Assembly: GCF_000757425.2 (NCBI RefSeq) | Contig: NZ_JPKR02000003.1 | Coordinates: forward strand, 1-64,000 | DNA: 64,000 nucleotides | Direction of reading: 5' to 3' | Source of the DNA: Tatumella morbirosei | GTDB taxonomy: Bacteria > Pseudomonadota > Gammaproteobacteria > Enterobacterales > Enterobacteriaceae | Shown here: one piece after another, positions 60,275 to 64,000 of the stretch | Layout: every line of letters begins with the position of its first letter | How positions within the stretch are numbered: position 1 is the stretch's first letter | Program-made: the position numbers and the translations under genes | Notes under the pieces: model-generated | Database searches by the model: none | Seen by the model: the letters and a program-made list of their open reading frames with translations, nothing else | Told to the model about the DNA's origin: nothing

Positions 60275-61492
60275 ATGCAAGCACCGATTACCCGCCAGAA
60301 CTTCGACCAGTGGATCCTGCCGGTCTATGCACCGGCAGATTTTATTCCGGTCAGAGCCGCAGGGTCACGGTTATGGGATCAGCAGGAAAAAGAGTACGTT
60401 GATTTTGCGGGCGGCATTGCAGTGAATGCACTAGGTCATTGTCATCCACAGTTGCAGCAGGCACTCACGGAACAGGCTGCTAAAGTCTGGCATACCGGTA
60501 ACGGATATACCAACGAGCCTGTGTTACGGTTGGCAAAACAGCTGATTGATGCCACTTTCGCTGACCGGGTTTTTTTCTGTAATTCGGGGGCAGAAGCTAA
60601 CGAAGCCGCGTTAAAACTGGCCCGGAAATATGCCCATGACCAGGGCAATCCGGGAAAACGCGGGATTGTGGCTTTTAATAATGCTTTTCATGGCCGTACG
60701 CTGTTTACGGTAACGGCAGGAGGGCAACCCTCATATTCCGCTGATTTTGCGCCACTGCCACCACAAATCAGCCACGCCGTATTTAATGATCTCAATTCTG
60801 CTGCTGCGGCGATTAATGATGACACCTGTGCAGTGATCGTTGAACCCATTCAGGGTGAAGGCGGGGTGATTCCGGCCAGTCAAAGCTTCCTGCAGGGCCT
60901 GCGGGAATTATGTGATAAGAACGGCGCATTACTGATTTTCGATGAGGTTCAGACCGGCGTCGGACGCACCGGAGCCCTGTATGCTTATATGAAATATGGG
61001 GTCGTTCCGGATGTCATGACTACAGCCAAAGCACTGGGCGGTGGCTTTCCCATCGGCGCCATGCTGGCGGCGGAACATTGTGCGAAAGTGATGACTGTGG
61101 GTACTCACGGAACCACCTATGGAGGCAATCCGCTGGCCGGAGCGGTGGCAGACAGGGCTCTGTCGTTGATTAACACGCCAGAAATGCTGGAGGGTGTCAG
61201 CCAGCGTCATGATTATTTCCGCCAACGTTTGCAGAAAATTACTGATGAGTTGGACGTTTTTTCCCATATTCGTGGAGATGGGTTGTTACTAGGTTGCCAG
61301 TTAGCGGAGGCTTTTCAGGGGAAAGCCAAAGCGATAAGCCAGGCCGCGGCCCGTGAAGGCGTGATGATCCTGATTGCCGGAGCCAGTGTGTTACGGTTTG
61401 CGCCGGCATTAAATATTCCATTTGCCGATATTGATGAAGGTCTGAACAGATTAGAGCGTGCTCTGCGGGCATTTATTCAGGAGGCCGGATGA
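60275..61492 (+). CDS. astC: Succinylornithine transaminase AstC
   Basis: A 405-residue class III PLP aminotransferase, third enzyme of the arginine succinyltransferase pathway. PLP-binding Lys is in [15 protein letters not shown], the Asp pairing with the pyridine is in [14 protein letters not shown], and [18 protein letters not shown] binds phosphate. Close in length to E. coli AstC (406). The start at 60275 ([10 protein letters not shown]) follows a purine-rich stretch. It is the first gene of the operon and overlaps astA by four bases. Confidence 0.94.
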   Translation: MQAPITRQNFDQWILPVYAPADFIPVRAAGSRLWDQQEKEYVDFAGGIAVNALGHCHPQLQQALTEQAAKVWHTGNGYTNEPVLRLAKQLIDATFADRVFFCNSGAEANEAALKLARKYAHDQGNPGKRGIVAFNNAFHGRTLFTVTAGGQPSYSADFAPLPPQISHAVFNDLNSAAAAINDDTCAVIVEPIQGEGGVIPASQSFLQGLRELCDKNGALLIFDEVQTGVGRTGALYAYMKYGVVPDVMTTAKALGGGFPIGAMLAAEHCAKVMTVGTHGTTYGGNPLAGAVADRALSLINTPEMLEGVSQRHDYFRQRLQKITDELDVFSHIRGDGLLLGCQLAEAFQGKAKAISQAAAREGVMILIAGASVLRFAPALNIPFADIDEGLNRLERALRAFIQEAG

Positions 61493-62535
61493 TGTCGGTG
61501 ATTCGTCCGGTGAACCACGATGACCTGTCGGGACTGATGGCGCTTGCCGGGAAAACCGGTGGCGGTCTGACATCTTTACCGCAGGATGAACGAACCTTGT
61601 CTGAGCGGATCGAGCGTTCATTAAAAACCTGGGGTGGCGAGTGTCCACCTGCTCACCAGGGTTATGTCTTTGTGCTGGAACAGCCCGAAAGCCGTGAAAT
61701 CGCCGGTATCTGCGCCATTGAGGTTGCGGTCGGTCTGGAAGAACCCTGGTACAATTATCGGGTTGGCTCGCAGGTGCATGCTTCCCGCCAGCTGGAGGTA
61801 TATAACCACCTGGCGACACTGTCACTGAGTAACGATCATACGGGTGCCAGCGAATTATGCACGTTGTTCCTCGATCCTGCCCACAGGGAAAATAAAAACG
61901 GTCAGTTACTGTCGAAATCGCGACTATTGTTTATGGCGAATTTCCCACACTGTTTCTCACCGAGGGTGGTGGCGGAAATGCGCGGAGTCAGTGATGAACA
62001 GGAACGCTCTCCGTTCTGGGACAGTGTCGGGCGTCATTTTTTTTCTATGGAATTTAGCCGGGCCGATTTCCTCAGCGGAACGGGACATAAGGCGTTTATT
62101 GCCGAGTTAATGCCTAAACATCCGCTGTACGTTCACTACCTGACACCAGAAGCCCGCGAAGTTATCGGACAGGTACATCCTCATACCGCTCCAGCCCGTT
62201 CGATGCTGGAAGCGGAAGGTTTTCGTTACCGCAATTATGTCGATATCTTCGATGGCGGTCCGACACTTGAATGCGACCTGAATGAGATTCGTTCAATCCG
62301 TGAAAGCCGGCTGACAGCCGTTACCCTCGAAAAATCCAATGCTGACGGACCGCTGTGCCTGGTCGCGAATCAGGATTATCACAATTTCAGGGCAATGCTA
62401 ATACCCGCTGACCCGAGGGCAGAATCCGTATCACTCACTGCGGCTCAGGCCGAATATTTAAAGACAGACGCCGGAGAAACGCTGCGTATTGTCAGTCTCA
62501 GTGCAAAGGAAAACAGCAATGACTCTAATGATTAA
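61489..62535 (+). CDS. astA: Arginine N-succinyltransferase AstA
   Basis: A 348-residue GNAT-like enzyme, first step of the pathway: arginine plus succinyl-CoA. The opening [26 protein letters not shown] and the central [20 protein letters not shown] are typical of AstA, and [15 protein letters not shown] follows. Length is near E. coli AstA (344). It overlaps both astC and astD, so translation is coupled. Confidence 0.94.
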   Translation: MMSVIRPVNHDDLSGLMALAGKTGGGLTSLPQDERTLSERIERSLKTWGGECPPAHQGYVFVLEQPESREIAGICAIEVAVGLEEPWYNYRVGSQVHASRQLEVYNHLATLSLSNDHTGASELCTLFLDPAHRENKNGQLLSKSRLLFMANFPHCFSPRVVAEMRGVSDEQERSPFWDSVGRHFFSMEFSRADFLSGTGHKAFIAELMPKHPLYVHYLTPEAREVIGQVHPHTAPARSMLEAEGFRYRNYVDIFDGGPTLECDLNEIRSIRESRLTAVTLEKSNADGPLCLVANQDYHNFRAMLIPADPRAESVSLTAAQAEYLKTDAGETLRIVSLSAKENSNDSND

Positions 62536-63979
62536 TGGCCAGTGGCAGGAAGGGCTGGGACCGCTCCTGACTAAGTATGATCCGGTCAGCGGGCAGCCTG
62601 TCTGGCAAGGCAGCACTGCAACCCAGCAGGATGTCACTGCCGCCAGTCAGGCGGCTACGCGGGCCTTCCGTAACTGGTCACGCCGCAGTTTTTCCGACCG
62701 TCTGGCACTGGTGATGGAGTTTGGCCGGCAACTGACAGAAAACAAGACAGCGCTGGCTGAAGTGATCAGTCGTGAAACGGGTAAGCCACTGTGGGAATCA
62801 CTCACTGAAGTGACTTCTATGATCAATAAAATCGCTATTTCTGAACAGTCATGGCATCAACGCACCGGCACTTCACAACAGGGGAGTAACAGCCTGCGCC
62901 ACCGGCCACATGGTGTTATGGCGGTCTTCGGACCCTATAACTTTCCCGGGCACTTGCCTAACGGGCATATTGTGCCTGCGTTGCTGGCCGGTAATACCGT
63001 GGTATTTAAACCCAGCGAACTGACTCCGGCGACCGCTGAGTTGACCACAGAACTGTGGTTAAAAGCCGGTCTGCCGGCCGGGGTCATTAACCTGTTACAG
63101 GGGGGGAAGGAGACGGGCCAGGCGTTGCTGGCTGACCCGTCACTGGCCGGAGTGTTGTTTACCGGTAGCGCGGCGACGGGTTACCACATTCATCGCCAGT
63201 TTGCCGGTCGTCCGGAAGTGATGCTGGCGCTGGAAATGGGTGGAAACAATGCCTTAATTGTGGACGAGCCAGAAAAAACGGATGCGGCCGTAAATCTGAC
63301 TATCCAGTCAGCCTTTATTAGTGCGGGGCAGCGCTGTACCTGTGCCCGCCGTTTACTGGTCAGGCGTGGTGAAGCCGGTGACACGTTCCTGCAACGGCTG
63401 GCCGAAGTCGCGGGGAAAATTGTCCCTGCGCCGTGGGATGCAAGTCCGGCGCCGTTTATGGGAGGAGTGATCTCTCCCCATGCTGCTGAGCTTATCTGGC
63501 AGCACTGGAACAAATTAACCGCGGAGGGGGCGAAAGTGCTACTGGAAATGCGCTGGCCGGACAAGGCATCTGCGCTGCTTACTCCCGGTATTATCGATAT
63601 TACAAATCTGCCACCTCAGCCTGACGAGGAAGTGTTTGGTCCATTGCTGAACGTGATTCGTTATGACGATTTCGACCAGGCGATCACCATAGCCAATCAG
63701 ACCCGTTACGGCCTGTCTTGCGGGTTGATCTCTCGTGATCGTCAGAAATTCGATCAACTATTGAATGAAGCTCATGCAGGAATCGTTAACTGGAATAAAC
63801 CCCTGACCGGGGCGGCCAGTAACGCACCGTTTGGGGGGGTGGGTGCCTCCGGCAACCACCGGCCGGGCGCCTGGTATGCCGCCGACTATTGTGCCTGGCC
63901 TATGGCTTCGATGGAAAGTGATCAACTGGTCATGCCAGAGCAACTTTCTCCCGGCCTGGATTTTTCTACCTCAGATTAA
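62519..63979 (+). CDS. astD: Succinylglutamate semialdehyde dehydrogenase AstD
   Basis: A 486-residue aldehyde dehydrogenase, fourth step of the pathway. The catalytic Glu lies in [14 protein letters not shown] and the Cys in [37 protein letters not shown] binds NAD. The start is ATG 62519, which begins [10 protein letters not shown] as in E. coli AstD; the frame stays open upstream inside astA. The gene overlaps the astA end by 17 bases. Confidence 0.94.
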   Translation: MTLMINGQWQEGLGPLLTKYDPVSGQPVWQGSTATQQDVTAASQAATRAFRNWSRRSFSDRLALVMEFGRQLTENKTALAEVISRETGKPLWESLTEVTSMINKIAISEQSWHQRTGTSQQGSNSLRHRPHGVMAVFGPYNFPGHLPNGHIVPALLAGNTVVFKPSELTPATAELTTELWLKAGLPAGVINLLQGGKETGQALLADPSLAGVLFTGSAATGYHIHRQFAGRPEVMLALEMGGNNALIVDEPEKTDAAVNLTIQSAFISAGQRCTCARRLLVRRGEAGDTFLQRLAEVAGKIVPAPWDASPAPFMGGVISPHAAELIWQHWNKLTAEGAKVLLEMRWPDKASALLTPGIIDITNLPPQPDEEVFGPLLNVIRYDDFDQAITIANQTRYGLSCGLISRDRQKFDQLLNEAHAGIVNWNKPLTGAASNAPFGGVGASGNHRPGAWYAADYCAWPMASMESDQLVMPEQLSPGLDFSTSD

Positions 63980-63996
63980 CAGAGAGCTGTATCAGC

Positions 63997-64000
63997 ATGG
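63997..64000 (+). CDS. Possible astB start, cut by the window edge
   Basis: An ATG at 63997 lies 17 bases after the astD stop, where astB (succinylarginine dihydrolase) would be expected in an astCADBE operon. Only one codon is visible. Confidence 0.3.

Overview
The window reads as a chromosomal segment of an enterobacterium (Enterobacterales; the gene content fits Erwiniaceae such as Pantoea, Erwinia or Tatumella, but I cannot fix the genus). The right third carries a recognisable core order: ychF-pth-ychH, prs-ispE-lolB, hemA-prfA-prmC-sirB2-sirB1-kdsA, chaA, chaC, ychO and astC-astA-astD. Protein lengths and motifs match the E. coli families closely. Two differences from the E. coli order stand out: a membrane GGDEF protein sits between ychH and prs, and chaB and ychN are absent.

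Left part (1-21.1 kb): three paralogous thymidylate-kinase-like P-loop proteins (the second frameshifted), a Wzx-like flippase and a CHAD-like protein form an apparent surface-polysaccharide block. This is followed by ytfJ and the lipopolysaccharide export pair lptF-lptG. Next come a frameshifted NTT-type nucleotide carrier, an aldo/keto reductase, a Tat-dependent cupin, a PEBP protein with a tautomerase, two MFS exporters (one behind a Fur-like box and a TetR operator), a MlrA-like regulator, an arylamine N-acetyltransferase divergent from a MocR regulator, a PhzF protein, a histidine phosphatase and a GNAT acetyltransferase.

Accessory block (about 21.7-43.7 kb): its ends carry two related copies of a 90-bp sequence, one of which is the 3' end and terminator of ychF. 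Inside is a four-gene Wadjet-like defence operon (jetA-jetB-jetC-jetD, all joined by ATGA overlaps) with a divergent BrxR/CapW-type WYL regulator. The SMC-like jetC is broken by one missing G in a G run. After it lies an apparently more GC-rich stress and detoxification cluster: VOC protein, three SDRs, two MFS exporters, TetR, LysR and GlxA-type regulators, a lactonase-like metallo-hydrolase, an MDR oxidoreductase, an exported royal-jelly/yellow-like protein and an AhpD-like protein. It ends in a zone of broken genes (thioesterase-like, LysR, cupin lipoprotein). No integrase, transposase, tRNA or CRISPR array is visible.

Four genes (a thymidylate-kinase-like gene, the NTT carrier, jetC and prfA) are each interrupted by a single-base indel in or next to a homopolymer. 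Removing one base (or adding one G in jetC) restores full-length proteins. prfA encodes release factor 1, normally essential, so sequencing error is the simplest explanation for at least that one and perhaps all four.
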